NCBI GenBank assembly: GCA_025800385.1
Contig: JAOXRS010000244.1
Coordinates: forward strand, 172,286-236,285
DNA length: 64,000 nucleotides
Direction: 5' to 3'
Source: Candidatus Albibeggiatoa sp. nov. NOAA
GTDB lineage: Bacteria; Pseudomonadota; Gammaproteobacteria; Beggiatoales; Beggiatoaceae
The position numbers and the translations under genes are program-made. Positions 47,104 through 57,283 of this stretch are shown here, piece by piece (the stretch's first letter is position 1; each line of letters opens with the position of its first letter). The notes under the pieces are model-generated. The model saw only the letters and a list, made by a program, of their open reading frames with translations, was not told where the DNA came from and did no database searches.

Positions 47104-48222
47104 ATGATTATTATTTTAGAGCCGCATATTCAAAAAGATAGTGATGAATACAAAGCTATTCTCAAACATTTAGATAATCTCCCCAATATTAAGCATCGCG
47201 TGCATGAAGAACATGGGCAGCAGCAAACCCTCACTGAAATCTATTTAATCGGTGAAACCAAGATATTACCGAAAGATGAGATTGAAGCCTTAACGGGCGT
47301 TGAACGGGTGGTGCGTGTTTCTCAAGAGTATCGAGTATTAGGCCGACATGCGGATGACGATCATCGTAGTTGCAGCTTTGAATATAATGGTGTGACGTTT
47401 GACCAGAATAATTTAAATGTTTTTGCAGGTTTATGCGCGGTTGATAACCCAACTCATGTTGAGATGATGATGCAGGCCGTAAGTGAGCATGGTTTGCAAT
47501 GTACACGTATGGGGGCTTACAAGCCTCGAACCAATCCTTATTCGTTTCAAGGCCATGGTAAAAATTGCTTAAATTATGTTTTTGAAATTGCTGGTAAATA
47601 TGGCATTAAAGTGATTGCAATGGAAGTCACGCATGAGCAGCATGTGAAAGAAATTCAACAAGCATTAGAGGAAACAGGCCACCCAACTGGAGTGATGTTA
47701 CAAATTGGTACACGAAATACCCAGAACTTTGAATTGCTTAAACATGTAGGCCGACAAAAAGACATGCCTGTATTGATTAAGCGCGGGTTTGGGATCACTT
47801 TGGAAGAATCACTTAATGCAGCAGAATACTTGGCCAGTGAAGGCAATCGAAAAGTGGTATTCGGTTTACGTGGCATGAAAACCAATTTGGGCGATCCACA
47901 TCGCAATTTTGTTGATTTCACGCATGTACCTGTGGTGAAGCGTTTAACACGGATGCCTGTGTGTATTGATCCGTCGCATTCCGTGGGCACACGTCAAGGC
48001 TCACCTGATGGGTTAATGGATTTGATGCACGCAACAGCGCAAGGCGTGGTGGCTGGTGCAAATATGATTTTAGTGGATTTTCATCCTGTGCCGAGTAAAG
48101 CTTTAGTAGATGGCCCTCAAGCATTGCGTCTCGAAGAGTTAGAGTGGTTTTTAGAAGATGTACGTATTGCACGTGAAGCATATGAAAAGCGGGTTGCCTT
48201 GGCTGCGAAACAAGCACATTAA
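47104..48222 (+). CDS. aroF: 3-deoxy-7-phosphoheptulonate synthase (DAHP synthase, AroF/Thermotoga type)
   Basis: 372 residues. An N-terminal ferredoxin-like/ACT-like regulatory region (about 1-85) precedes the barrel: FAGLCAVDNP, RMGAYKPRTNPYSFQG, VLIKRGFG, VFGLRGMKTNLGDPHR and CIDPSHSVGTR. It condenses PEP with erythrose-4-phosphate, the first shikimate step. The barrel is the KDO8PS-like class, as in Thermotoga and Bacillus. The ATG at 47104 is used; the open frame back to 47077 is not family-like. The gene symbol is a best fit. Confidence 0.92.
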   Translation: MIIILEPHIQKDSDEYKAILKHLDNLPNIKHRVHEEHGQQQTLTEIYLIGETKILPKDEIEALTGVERVVRVSQEYRVLGRHADDDHRSCSFEYNGVTFDQNNLNVFAGLCAVDNPTHVEMMMQAVSEHGLQCTRMGAYKPRTNPYSFQGHGKNCLNYVFEIAGKYGIKVIAMEVTHEQHVKEIQQALEETGHPTGVMLQIGTRNTQNFELLKHVGRQKDMPVLIKRGFGITLEESLNAAEYLASEGNRKVVFGLRGMKTNLGDPHRNFVDFTHVPVVKRLTRMPVCIDPSHSVGTRQGSPDGLMDLMHATAQGVVAGANMILVDFHPVPSKALVDGPQALRLEELEWFLEDVRIAREAYEKRVALAAKQAH

Positions 48223-48232
48223 AATGACTGAT

Positions 48233-48274
48233 AAGGTAATTTGAGCATATGAGAGATTCTTAAATTACCTTTTT
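48233..48274 (+). terminator. Rho-independent terminator after the DAHP synthase gene
   Basis: AAGGTAATTT (48233-48242) and AAATTACCTT (48262-48271) form a perfect 10-base stem followed by TTT, 11 bases after the stop codon. Confidence 0.8.
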
Positions 48275-48339
48275 CAATATGTTTTGAAGCTTACACAGCA
48301 CAATGAAGCTCATTTGTATAAGCCAAGAAGAAAGCGGCC

Positions 48340-50748
48340 TTAATTCATACATTCTCTAAACAATCGGTTTGATAATAATGTATTAATTTTAAATAAAAGC
48401 TGTTCTTTATCATAAGCACCTTTAATAAAAGTATTTTGAGCTGCATTGTCCAATGCTTGTCGCTCTTCTTTCGACAGGTCTTTAGCCGTTAACACCACAA
48501 CAGGAATATCACGCCATTCATCTCGCGCCCGTAAATGGTGTAAAAACTCAAACCCATCCATTTCAGGCATCATCAAATCAGTTAGAATTAAATCAGGTTG
48601 CTCTTGTTCTACTTGTTGTAAGCCAGCTCGCCCATTTTCAGCTAAACAAACTTGCCAACCTTCTTGCTTCAGTAAACGCTGCATCATATCTTGCGTGGCT
48701 TGATTATCTTCAACCAGTAATACATTCGGGGCTTTAGATAAATTGATATAACGGTCTAACACGCTATGTAATTGTTGGCGGCTAATCGGTTTCACCAGAT
48801 AATCATCAGCACCCAGTGCATAACCAAGACGTTTATTATTTTCTATCGTTGCCATGATAACGGGAATGCTTTGTAGCAACATATCGGCTTTGAGTTGAGA
48901 TAATATTGTCCAGCCATCTACTTCGGGCATCATCACATCCAGTAAAATTGCATCAGGCAAATATTGTCGAGCCATGGTGAGACCTGTTTTACCATTATCA
49001 GCTAGCAACACGTGATAATTTAGGCGTTGTAAATGGGTTTTCAGCAAAGTGCGTACATCAGGATCATCATCAATGACTAATACTTCTAGGTCTGTATCAT
49101 CCGTTTTTGCTGCGATTTGTGGTTTATTGATTTGACGTGTTTCAACTGATTGGTTTTGTTTTAAATGGGCTTCAACATCAAGAGGTAAATGCACACTAAA
49201 AGTTGAGCCTTCCCCAAAAGCGGTTTGTACGTTTATATATCCTCCCATCATTTCAATAAAATTTTTGGTAATGACTAAGCCCAATCCAGTACCGCCGTAT
49301 TTACGCGTTGTGGATGAATCAGCTTGACTGAAAGCATGAAACAATTTCTTTTTTTGCGCGGGTGTCATGCCAATGCCTGTATCTCGAATATGGAACTCAA
49401 CCCACTGCCCACTATCCAAAACACTGTACTTAACTTGCAGTGTAATTAAACCACTTTCGGTAAACTTTGTAGCATTACCGATTAAGTTGAGCAAAATTTG
49501 TTTTACACGGATCAAGTCTGCTCGTATTGTTTTTGGCATATCCGCATCAATATGTGTTTTAATTTTATTGTTGTTTTGTTGCAGCATTGGACTCACAGTA
49601 GCAGCCACTTCAGCTACGATATTGTCTAAGTTAAACTGCTCACAATACAACTCAATACGCCCCGCTTCAATTTTCGATAAGTCCAATATATCATTGATAA
49701 GTGACAATAAATGTCGACCTGCCATTGTGATTTTTTGAAAGTCTTGAGCCATATATGGCATATTAGATTCTTCAATTTCTTCTGCAAATACTTCGCTATA
49801 ACCAATAATGGCATTCAGTGGTGTGCGTAGTTCATGACTCATATTCGCGATGAAATGACTCTTAGCGATATTCGCTTCTTCTGCTAGTTGTTTGGCATGA
49901 TGTAATTGCTCTGCTTGTTCTAAAATATATCGATTTTGTTCCGTAATTTCTGCTGTTCGCTCACGTACCTTAGTTTCTAGTTGGCAATTGACTTGGGTTT
50001 GCAACTGTTCATTTTCTTTTAATTGTAAAATTAATGATTCTTGCGCTTTATGCTTTTCTTGTTCCCCTTGTTTGATTTTTTTAATTTGATTTTTAATGAT
50101 ATTAACGGTGGGGCGAAAGATAAATAAACCTTCCAATAGTAGTACGAGTAAGGTAATGAGCAGCAAAGAGACTTCCATCTCTTGTAATTCTTGAACACGC
50201 AGATTTGCTTCAGCATCATATTGAAATGTAATGATATTCATCCATTTTAAAAACGCAGCTTCATGCTGTAATATAGTATTAAGCGGTTCTGCTGGTAGCA
50301 TTGGCTGCTCTAATTTTAAAATCTGTTGGCTTGCTTGGTGTATTGCTTGATAGTGAGGTTCTAATTGCATAAATATGTTTTCAATCTTTTCACTATTATT
50401 GCCAGGTAATCCCAATTCTTTATTACCATTTAATAAGCCAAGATGTGACTTTTTCCATAATGAAATTGTGTCTTTAAATAGTTGTATATTTTGTTGAAAT
50501 TGCTTTTTATCCCCCTTATATTTATCCAATAGTAATGCGAATTTTGTAATACGTTGGCTCAACATCCGTTGTCGGCCAGATATATTGACAACTCTAGCAT
50601 CATCTTTTTGTTTTGCTAAAGCAGAGTGAATTAAATATTGACTGGCTAAAGTCAAACAAGCAATTAAAACTAAAGCAGAAATATAAGCTACTGTTAAGTA
50701 CTGAGTTGAGCTTTTTAAGTGCCAACTAAAGATAGAATGTTTTTTCAT
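48340..50748 (-). CDS. Hybrid sensor histidine kinase with PilJ-like input and two receiver domains
   Basis: 802 residues. Membrane helix at about 18-42, then a periplasmic PilJ/NarX-type domain ([20 protein letters not shown]) to about 190 and a second helix ([17 protein letters not shown]). A coiled coil leads to HisKA ([17 protein letters not shown]), HATPase ([25 protein letters not shown]) and two receiver domains: [11 protein letters not shown]...[11 protein letters not shown] and [11 protein letters not shown]...[11 protein letters not shown]. No output regulator is adjacent; the second receiver's terminal region is intact. The stimulus is unknown. The 500 bases upstream are AT-rich. 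Confidence 0.93.
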   Translation of the reverse strand: MKKHSIFSWHLKSSTQYLTVAYISALVLIACLTLASQYLIHSALAKQKDDARVVNISGRQRMLSQRITKFALLLDKYKGDKKQFQQNIQLFKDTISLWKKSHLGLLNGNKELGLPGNNSEKIENIFMQLEPHYQAIHQASQQILKLEQPMLPAEPLNTILQHEAAFLKWMNIITFQYDAEANLRVQELQEMEVSLLLITLLVLLLEGLFIFRPTVNIIKNQIKKIKQGEQEKHKAQESLILQLKENEQLQTQVNCQLETKVRERTAEITEQNRYILEQAEQLHHAKQLAEEANIAKSHFIANMSHELRTPLNAIIGYSEVFAEEIEESNMPYMAQDFQKITMAGRHLLSLINDILDLSKIEAGRIELYCEQFNLDNIVAEVAATVSPMLQQNNNKIKTHIDADMPKTIRADLIRVKQILLNLIGNATKFTESGLITLQVKYSVLDSGQWVEFHIRDTGIGMTPAQKKKLFHAFSQADSSTTRKYGGTGLGLVITKNFIEMMGGYINVQTAFGEGSTFSVHLPLDVEAHLKQNQSVETRQINKPQIAAKTDDTDLEVLVIDDDPDVRTLLKTHLQRLNYHVLLADNGKTGLTMARQYLPDAILLDVMMPEVDGWTILSQLKADMLLQSIPVIMATIENNKRLGYALGADDYLVKPISRQQLHSVLDRYINLSKAPNVLLVEDNQATQDMMQRLLKQEGWQVCLAENGRAGLQQVEQEQPDLILTDLMMPEMDGFEFLHHLRARDEWRDIPVVVLTAKDLSKEERQALDNAAQNTFIKGAYDKEQLLFKINTLLSNRLFRECMN

Positions 50749-51266
50749 GGTATTCCAATAATAAAGAGGTTATTTTTGAATCTTAACTTGTGAACAATCA
50801 ATATTTTTATTGGATTTTATTTGATAACCGACTGATGTTTTAAAGTTGTTTTTATAAGTCATTTTTTTGATAAAAAAGCAAGTGTTATGCCTTTAAAACC
50901 ATTAAAAATATGCAGATTTTTGAGAGTGTGATGTTGATAAGAAAAAATGATTTGTAGAATTTATGATATTTGATTTGTCAGTTGTATTTAAGAGCTGCCA
51001 GTTTGGCTTAAGCAATATATTTCCAAATAAAACAGTTGCTTATATTATATATCATTAATTTTCACCCGCTTTTATATTATAAATAAAATTTATTTGCCAT
51101 AAGCTATACCATCCATACCAAAAATTGCTACCTCTTATGACTTACAGTTTATGCTAGATTTCATTTCCTTATAAAAAATCCTTTTGAAAATTACATATTA
51201 AAATATTGATTTAACTAATCATTCATATTTTCTATACAAAAAATTTCTTATGATAGAGCTTGAAAA
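50749..51266. other. Long AT-rich intergenic region upstream of the IscR sites
   Basis: About 520 bases of very AT-rich DNA between the divergent kinase gene and iscR. No coding frame, RNA gene or repeat is evident. It must contain the kinase promoter on the minus strand. Confidence 0.5.
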
Positions 51267-51291
51267 ATACCTGAGTGAACTTATCAAGAAA
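51267..51291 (+). promoter_or_regulatory. Upstream IscR type 1-like binding site
   Basis: The 25-base window begins ATACCTGAGTG and ends TTATCAAGAAA. Against the E. coli type 1 consensus (ATASYYGACTR, three bases, YAGTCRRSTAT), 17 of 22 fixed positions agree. It abuts the next site exactly. Confidence 0.45.
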
Positions 51292-51316
51292 ATACTTGAC
51301 CAAAATACTGAGCTAT
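51292..51316 (+). promoter_or_regulatory. IscR type 1-like binding site overlapping the iscR promoter
   Basis: The window begins ATACTTGACCA and ends TACTGAGCTAT. It matches the type 1 consensus at 19 of 22 fixed positions. A TTGACC -35 box (51296-51301) lies within it, so [2Fe-2S]-IscR would repress its own promoter, as in E. coli. It ends 56 bases before the iscR ATG. Confidence 0.65.
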
Positions 51317-51372
51317 GTAACACTACAATTTCTAGGTATTCATTTTATGTGGTTATTACAAAGGACAATATC

Positions 51373-51852
51373 ATGAGATTAACAACTAAAGGCCGTTATG
51401 CTGTGACTGCAATGCTAGACTTGGCAATTAACCGTGATAATGGGCCTATTACCCTATCGGACATTTCTAAACGTCAAGGTATTTCTTTATCTTATTTAGA
51501 ACAGCTTTTTTCAAAATTACGTCGTAATGGCCTAGTTGATAGTGCTCGTGGCCCAGGTGGTGGTTATCGTTTAAGTCGTGATGCAACCGATATTACTGTT
51601 GTAGAAGTGATTGAAGCAGTTGATGAAAACATCAGTGCAGATCATTGCAAAGGCATGAAAAATTGTCGTGATGGCCAAGGTTGCTTAAGCCATGAATTAT
51701 GGACAGAACTCAGTTGTCAAATTCGCGAATTCCTCAGCAATATTACACTTGCTCAAGTGATTAAAAAACATGCTGAAAACTCAGGTGATGGTGATGTTTC
51801 TAGCTTAGTTAGCCAACCTCGTGCAAGTCATCAACACGCAGCAATGGTTTAA
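51373..51852 (+). CDS. iscR: Fe-S cluster assembly transcriptional regulator IscR
   Basis: 159 residues. [18 protein letters not shown] starts a winged-helix Rrf2 domain; the cluster ligands C92, C98, C104 and H107 fall exactly at the E. coli IscR positions. With the cluster it represses isc genes; the apo form controls other genes. The frame is open back to 51250, but that part is the promoter region, and AAGGA (51361-51365) is well spaced for the ATG at 51373. The cysteine desulfurase gene starts 2 bases after the stop. Confidence 0.96.
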   Translation: MRLTTKGRYAVTAMLDLAINRDNGPITLSDISKRQGISLSYLEQLFSKLRRNGLVDSARGPGGGYRLSRDATDITVVEVIEAVDENISADHCKGMKNCRDGQGCLSHELWTELSCQIREFLSNITLAQVIKKHAENSGDGDVSSLVSQPRASHQHAAMV

Positions 51853-51854
51853 AC

Positions 51855-52988
51855 ATGTATTACTTTGACAACAATGCCACCACCCCATTAGATGAACGCG
51901 TATTAGAAGTCATGTTGCCTTACTTAAGTACGGCTCATGGAAATGCTTCTAGTGCCCATCGTTATGGCAGAAAAGCACGAGCCGCGATTGATACAGCCCG
52001 TGAACAAGTGGCGATGTTAGTCAATGCGTATCCCGCTCAAGTGATTTTTACCAGTGGTGGCACAGAAGCCAATAATTTTGCGATTAAAAGCAGTGCAGCA
52101 CAGGCGGGTCATTTATTAGTTGGTGCAACTGAACATGCCTCGGTGTTAAATGCCGCGAAAAGTTTAGAAAAACAAGGCTGGCGTATCGATACCATTCCAG
52201 TAGATAACAATGGTTTGGTGCAATTTCAAGATAATTTATTACAACAAGATACACGCTTTATTTCAGTGATGCTTGCCAACAACGAAACGGGGGTTATCAG
52301 TCCGATTAAAAATATAGTCGAGACCGCACGGCAAAGGGAGATTATTTTTCATACTGATGCGTCTCAAGCGGCTGGTAAGATACCTGTGGATTTTGATGCG
52401 ATAGGGGCGAATTTGATGACCTTATCTGCACATAAATTTTATGGCCCTCAGGGTATTGGGGCACTGATTACAGATAAAACTAAGGTGTTAGAACCTTTAT
52501 TACATGGCGGTGGTCAAGAAAAAGGATTACGCAGCGGGACAGAAAATATTGCAGCCATTGTGGGTTTTGGTAAAGCGGCAGAAATCGCACATGACGAAAT
52601 CAACAATCGCGTCATACATTATCAAGGCTTGAAGCAGCAACTTGAAGCCTATCTATCTAGTTTAGAAGGCATTGAAATTGTCGCTGAATCAGTAGAGCGT
52701 TTACCTAATACCACAATGGTTGTGGTCGATGACATAAAAGGCGAAACCTTACTATTAGGTTTGGATCACGAAGATATTGCAGTATCCAGTGGTTCAGCTT
52801 GTTATGCGGGTAAAACTGAACCGAGTCATGTATTAGTGGCAATGGGATACAGTAACGATCAAGCCCATAATGCCGTGCGGTTTAGCCTTGGCAAAGAACA
52901 AACAGCTGCCGATGTTCATCAATTATTTGCTGCAATTAAGAAACAATTAGACAAAATGCGTTCGCTTGCATTAGCAGTTGCAATTTAG
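51855..52988 (+). CDS. Cysteine desulfurase (NifS-like, second copy in the isc locus)
   Basis: 377 residues. MYYFDNNATTPLDERVLEVM, the PLP lysine in SAHK194-FYGPQG and the catalytic Cys in SSGSAC316-YAG identify a group I desulfurase. The active-site segment differs from IscS ([10 protein letters not shown]), so it is closer to NifS-type proteins. It releases sulfur from cysteine as a persulfide. It follows iscR by 2 bases and is separated from iscS by a terminator, so iscR and this gene probably form one unit. Confidence 0.93.
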   Translation: MYYFDNNATTPLDERVLEVMLPYLSTAHGNASSAHRYGRKARAAIDTAREQVAMLVNAYPAQVIFTSGGTEANNFAIKSSAAQAGHLLVGATEHASVLNAAKSLEKQGWRIDTIPVDNNGLVQFQDNLLQQDTRFISVMLANNETGVISPIKNIVETARQREIIFHTDASQAAGKIPVDFDAIGANLMTLSAHKFYGPQGIGALITDKTKVLEPLLHGGGQEKGLRSGTENIAAIVGFGKAAEIAHDEINNRVIHYQGLKQQLEAYLSSLEGIEIVAESVERLPNTTMVVVDDIKGETLLLGLDHEDIAVSSGSACYAGKTEPSHVLVAMGYSNDQAHNAVRFSLGKEQTAADVHQLFAAIKKQLDKMRSLALAVAI

Positions 52989-53001
52989 ACCATAACAGTT
53001 T

Positions 53002-53032
53002 AAAACTCCAAGGATGGTAGTCCTGAGTTTTT
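53002..53032 (+). terminator. Terminator or attenuator between the NifS-like gene and iscS
   Basis: AAAACTC (53002-53008) pairs with GAGTTTT (53025-53031), with an inner AGGA/TCCT stem, followed by T, 14 bases after the desulfurase stop. It could reduce read-through from iscR into iscS. Confidence 0.65.
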
Positions 53033-53192
53033 AAGTCAACTTTAGAAATCAAAGCAAAATATTCATGATGGGATTCGCTATCCTGCTGAATAATAAAAAA
53101 TTAATTAAGCTTCTTGCGCTTTAAATCAACTGACCAAACTTTGATTTCTTACTAAAAGGATTACTTATCCTAAACATAATGGAGAGTGCTAA

Positions 53193-54407
53193 ATGAAATT
53201 ACCTATTTACATGGATTATTCTGCGACCACACCCGTAGACCCACGTGTTGCTGAAAAAATGATGCAATGTCTAACGATGGATGGCAACTTTGGTAATCCT
53301 GCTTCGCGTTCACATGAATATGGCTGGAATGCGGAGAAAGTAGTGGATGAAGCACGCCAACATGTTGCGGAGTTAATTAATTGCGATCCTCGTGAGGTGA
53401 TTTGGACATCAGGCGCAACTGAATCTAACAATTTAGCGATTAAAGGTGTTGCCAACTTCCATAGTAAAAAAGGCAAGCACATTATTACCTCAAAAACAGA
53501 GCATAAAGCGGTTTTAGATACATGTCGTCATTTAGAAGCACAAGGTTTTGAAGTCACTTATTTAGACCCAGAAGCCAATGGGTTAATTGATTTAAAAAAA
53601 TTAGAAGCCGCGATTCGTGAAGATACAATTTTAGTGAGCTTGATGCATGTAAATAATGAAATTGGCGTGGTGACAGATATTGCTGCAATCGGTGAAATGA
53701 CTCGAGCGCGTAAAATTTTATTCCATGTGGATGCAGCACAAAGCGCAGGTAAAGTCACAATTGATCTGCAAAATATGAAAGTGGATTTAATGTCATTCTC
53801 TGGGCATAAAATCTATGGGCCTAAAGGCGTAGGTGCATTATTCGTGCGTCGTAAACCACGGGTTCGTTTAGAAGCACAAATGCATGGTGGCGGTCATGAG
53901 CGTGGTATGCGTTCAGGCACATTGGCAACCCATCAGATTGCAGGTATGGGCGAAGCGTTCCGTATTGCAAAAGCTGAAATGGAACAAGAGAATGAACGCG
54001 TAATGGCGTTACGTCAACGTTTATGGGATGGCTTGCAAGAAATTGAAGAAATTTATGTAAATGGTGATTTTGACCATCGTGTTGCAGGTAACTTAAATGT
54101 GAGTTTCAACTTCGTTGAAGGTGAATCGTTGATTATGGCATTGCGTGAATTGGCCGTGTCTTCTGGTTCTGCATGTACCTCTGCCAGTTTAGAACCTTCT
54201 TATGTATTGCGTGCATTAGGCCGTAATGATGAATTAGCGCATAGCTCAATCCGTTTTAGTATCGGGCGTTTTACCACAGAACAAGACATCGATCATGCTA
54301 TTTCTTTGATCCAAGGTAGTGTCAGTAAATTACGTGAATTATCGCCTTTATGGGATATGTACAAAGATGGTATTGATTTAAGCACGATTGAGTGGACAGC
54401 TCACTAG
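53193..54407 (+). CDS. iscS: Cysteine desulfurase IscS
   Basis: 404 residues, the IscS length. [20 protein letters not shown] at the start, PLP lysine K206 ([10 protein letters not shown]) and catalytic C328 ([10 protein letters not shown]) match E. coli numbering. It ends [18 protein letters not shown], typical of IscS. It donates sulfur to IscU and to tRNA thiolation. A GGAGAG ribosome-binding site precedes it. The 204-base leader contains a terminator and a small inverted repeat (AGGAT and ATCCT near 53157-53171). Confidence 0.98.
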   Translation: MKLPIYMDYSATTPVDPRVAEKMMQCLTMDGNFGNPASRSHEYGWNAEKVVDEARQHVAELINCDPREVIWTSGATESNNLAIKGVANFHSKKGKHIITSKTEHKAVLDTCRHLEAQGFEVTYLDPEANGLIDLKKLEAAIREDTILVSLMHVNNEIGVVTDIAAIGEMTRARKILFHVDAAQSAGKVTIDLQNMKVDLMSFSGHKIYGPKGVGALFVRRKPRVRLEAQMHGGGHERGMRSGTLATHQIAGMGEAFRIAKAEMEQENERVMALRQRLWDGLQEIEEIYVNGDFDHRVAGNLNVSFNFVEGESLIMALRELAVSSGSACTSASLEPSYVLRALGRNDELAHSSIRFSIGRFTTEQDIDHAISLIQGSVSKLRELSPLWDMYKDGIDLSTIEWTAH

Positions 54408-54560
54408 GTAGCTTGTTGCTTTCTAAGGATTGTCAGATAATCTGTAGGGTAGAATAGTGCAGTGTTTTCCGTCAAAATGATCAAAAAATACGTTATCATT
54501 TCAAGGACTGCCTCCCCAAATTCAGAACAAAAATAATGATCGTTTTATGGAGATTTTATA

Positions 54561-54953
54561 ATGGCTTACTCAGATAAAGTTTTAGATCACTACGAAAATC
54601 CACGTAACGTGGGCGCGCTAGACAGCTCTGACTCTAGTGTTGGCACGGGCATGGTGGGTGCACCTGCCTGTGGTGACGTAATGCGCTTAACCATCAAAGT
54701 TGATGACAACGGCGTTATTGAAGATGCAAAGTTCAAAACCTATGGCTGCGGCAGTGCGATTGCATCCAGCTCACTTTTAACAGAGTGGGTGCGTGGCAAG
54801 ACTTTGGACGAAGCTGCACAAATTAAAAATACTGAAATTGCTGAAGAATTGGCGTTGCCTCCTGTGAAAATCCACTGCTCCGTATTGGCTGAAGATTCAA
54901 TTAAAGCAGCCATTGCAGATTACAAGAAAAAGCAAGAAGTGACAGAAGAATAA
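54561..54953 (+). CDS. iscU: Fe-S cluster scaffold protein IscU
   Basis: 130 residues. Cluster ligands C37 (GAPACGDVM), C63 (YGCGSAIASSS) and C106 (KIHCSVLAED) and the LPPVK chaperone motif are all present. It assembles 2Fe-2S clusters with IscS. It starts 153 bases after iscS, more than in E. coli, and is followed by a terminator, so iscA, hscB, hscA and fdx are not in this cluster. Confidence 0.98.
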   Translation: MAYSDKVLDHYENPRNVGALDSSDSSVGTGMVGAPACGDVMRLTIKVDDNGVIEDAKFKTYGCGSAIASSSLLTEWVRGKTLDEAAQIKNTEIAEELALPPVKIHCSVLAEDSIKAAIADYKKKQEVTEE

Positions 54954-54963
54954 ACCTCTTTTC

Positions 54964-55000
54964 AAAAAAGCCCCATCTAAAGAAATAGGTGAGGCTTTTT
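54964..55000. terminator. Bidirectional rho-independent terminator between iscU and the surface-protein gene
   Basis: AAAAAAGCCCCATC pairs with GGTGAGGCTTTTT across an 11-base loop. It has a T-run on the plus strand (after iscU) and on the minus strand (after the 724-residue protein). Confidence 0.85.
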
Positions 55001-55007
55001 GATAGTG

Positions 55008-57182
55008 TTATTTATAAATATGAATAGTGAGCCCAATCAATTCTACATTATCAGCAATGCCCCCGTTTTTCAGAACAATATGCTGCTGACCAGTAGCCAT
55101 CATTTTACCCTGTAAAGTGACGTTTTCTAAATACTCAACCTCATGGGTAAAACTCACATTTTCTAAAATCACATCTCTGTCAAAAGATACATTTTTACCA
55201 ATAGTAACATGGCTTAATATACTATCTTTTTGTACAAATAGGTTTTCAAGCAATGCAGGACTGCTTTCTGTACCTTGGATATATCCTGCTAATTCGCCAC
55301 CAATAATATATGTATCACTTGCCAAAACCACATCTTGAATCACACCATGTACTTCATCAGCACTAGTATTAATAATGTCACCACATAAAACCCCACCTGC
55401 TAATTCAGCTCCTCTAAAATCAAAGTCGCATATCAAACCTTGATTAACAACATAACCAGATACGATACCACCATACAAAGATGCCTCTTCAGTTAATATG
55501 ATGTTAGCAACACGTCCATTGTTAATCACTTCGGTGCTTAAAATCGCATCAGAAATATTGCCCCGGGCTGTAATGATCTGTAAATTGGGTAATTCAAGAC
55601 CCTCAGTGCGACAGGTTTCGTTTATTTTTCGGGTTTCAGTACGACAAGTTGCAGGAATATACGGCAAGCTTGGCAGTTCATCGCTGATAATTTCAATCGT
55701 TATACGTGTTTCATGACCATCAGCCTCGATAAATTGTACTTGGAATTGTTCACTATTTTCTTGTTCCAAGTCATCTCTTAGATAAATAGATAATACTTTA
55801 TCCGTTGCATCTTGATCTGCCCAAGTAATATGACCATTTGCAAACCAGTAATCTTGTGCCATATCAGCAGTGATAGATACTGTATTGTAATCAATAGATA
55901 ATTCACCATCCTGACCATCAACGCGAGAAAGTATGATGTCTAGCTTATTAGCTGTTTCACTTACAAAAAATTCTGTTTGTGCAAATTGAATATGACCTAA
56001 TTGATTTGACTGCTCTACTGTATTATTTTGCTCATTGTTGCTTACTATTTCAGATGAGGTTGTATTGTGACTAGAACCTGTATTGCTACTGGCTGAGTCA
56101 TTAGTGTCATCTACTTGAATATCCACACCTCCTTCTTTATCAGCATCATCAATTTGAGCAATCTCAATTTTTTCTTCTTCAATGTTATCTTCTTCATCCG
56201 CATTTGTGACTGGCTCATCTGCTACTTGTGTTAGATTAGAATTGCTGTTATTAGCTTGAGACTGATTGTTTGGTGTATTTGGTTTTGTTTCTTCTTGCTC
56301 AAGTTGTGCAACGAATTGCTCATAATCATTAACAACGAATTGTTTTGGAATAGTTGAGACATTTTGCCTTTCAACATCTAAAGGGCCAATTACATTATCA
56401 ATTGCAACTTCATCACCCGTTGTCACTTGTATACTGTGGTAACCCAACCATGCGTCTGATTTAACGTTGAGTACAGCTTTTAAAACAGTGCTGCTTTCAA
56501 CTTCAATAATACGTACTTCAATATCTTCATCGAACTCAATTTCATCTCCAACAGCACGCCAAAACTGAATGTCTGAGTTTTCATCAAAATGGGTATTTTC
56601 GCCTGTGATTGTCATTATCATTGCAGCATCACGATTAATAGCTGAAGGTGTTATGCTCAAGATTTTTGGCGCAGTGGATGCTTTGATAACCTGTAAAACC
56701 CCTTTTCCTAAGGCAATTTCTTCCGTACCATCATTTAACACCGTCGTCATTGTAATATTGTGTACAGAATTCAACGTGACATTATCAGCAACCGTGATAT
56801 TTAAAATATATTGGGTTTCGGATAGAAAGATAGATTTGTTTAAAGTAAATCCCGTGCCCAGTTGAATTTGTGTATTTGGGTTAAAATGTGCCTTATCTGC
56901 TTCAACAATAACATCAACCGTCATACCACGCGATAATTGAGAAGGTTTGGCATGTGTAATGGTGGGCTGCACTGTGTTAATGAGTTCTCTGGCAATAATA
57001 TCGGCAATTTTTTGTTGATATAAAGACCCTTCTTGTTGATTTTTCTCTTCCTCAAACATAGGGACACATGTGCCACCTGTCGATTCTGCTAGCTTACATA
57101 AGTCCAATGAACTGCCTATCGCATAAACAGGTAAATGCAGCAGCCATAAAATTAATATTCTATAAAGTGTGTATTTGAACAT
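55008..57182 (-). CDS. Secreted protein: vWA tail, IPT/TIG-like repeats, Calx-beta and beta-solenoid-like end
   Basis: 724 residues. Signal peptide FKYTLYRILILWLLHLPVYA. Residues about 21-65 (LDLCKLAESTGGTCVPMF ... IADIIARELI) look like the last strand and helix of a vWA domain, with the rest missing. Then two IPT/TIG-like units (about 66-270), an acidic Asn/Ser/Asp linker (about 270-410), a Calx-beta-like domain (about 410-510), and a final part with Gly/Asn/Val turns suggestive of a parallel beta solenoid. AAGGAG with 8 bases spacing fixes the ATG at 57182; the GTG at 57200 is less likely. It probably lies at the cell surface. It is downstream of a 1907-residue gene that ends inside a vWA domain (see findings). 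Confidence 0.75.
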   Translation of the reverse strand: MFKYTLYRILILWLLHLPVYAIGSSLDLCKLAESTGGTCVPMFEEEKNQQEGSLYQQKIADIIARELINTVQPTITHAKPSQLSRGMTVDVIVEADKAHFNPNTQIQLGTGFTLNKSIFLSETQYILNITVADNVTLNSVHNITMTTVLNDGTEEIALGKGVLQVIKASTAPKILSITPSAINRDAAMIMTITGENTHFDENSDIQFWRAVGDEIEFDEDIEVRIIEVESSTVLKAVLNVKSDAWLGYHSIQVTTGDEVAIDNVIGPLDVERQNVSTIPKQFVVNDYEQFVAQLEQEETKPNTPNNQSQANNSNSNLTQVADEPVTNADEEDNIEEEKIEIAQIDDADKEGGVDIQVDDTNDSASSNTGSSHNTTSSEIVSNNEQNNTVEQSNQLGHIQFAQTEFFVSETANKLDIILSRVDGQDGELSIDYNTVSITADMAQDYWFANGHITWADQDATDKVLSIYLRDDLEQENSEQFQVQFIEADGHETRITIEIISDELPSLPYIPATCRTETRKINETCRTEGLELPNLQIITARGNISDAILSTEVINNGRVANIILTEEASLYGGIVSGYVVNQGLICDFDFRGAELAGGVLCGDIINTSADEVHGVIQDVVLASDTYIIGGELAGYIQGTESSPALLENLFVQKDSILSHVTIGKNVSFDRDVILENVSFTHEVEYLENVTLQGKMMATGQQHIVLKNGGIADNVELIGLTIHIYK

Positions 57183-57209
57183 GGTGTTTTCTCCTTGCAC
57201 TATCTGGCA

Positions 57210-57257
57210 ATAAAAAAGGAGTGCAGACCAAACTCATTTATTTAATCTACACTCCTT
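57210..57257 (-). terminator. Strong rho-independent terminator between the two surface-protein genes
   Basis: On the minus strand AAGGAGTGTAGA pairs with TCTGCACTCCTT (12-base stem, one G-U pair), has an 18-base loop and is followed by TTTTTATT. It ends 28 bases before the start codon of the downstream gene, leaving little room for a separate promoter. Confidence 0.85.
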
Positions 57258-57283
57258 GATACTCATTTATTTACACAGGATAA

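Noticed and set aside
51250..51372. N-terminal extension of iscR by 41 residues
   Set aside because: It covers the promoter and IscR sites; the ATG at 51373 has a good ribosome-binding site and puts the cluster cysteines at the E. coli positions.
57183..57283. Sequencing error or frameshift joining the two surface-protein genes
   Set aside because: A stop, a strong terminator, a ribosome-binding site and a signal peptide all lie between the halves, so two real genes are more likely.
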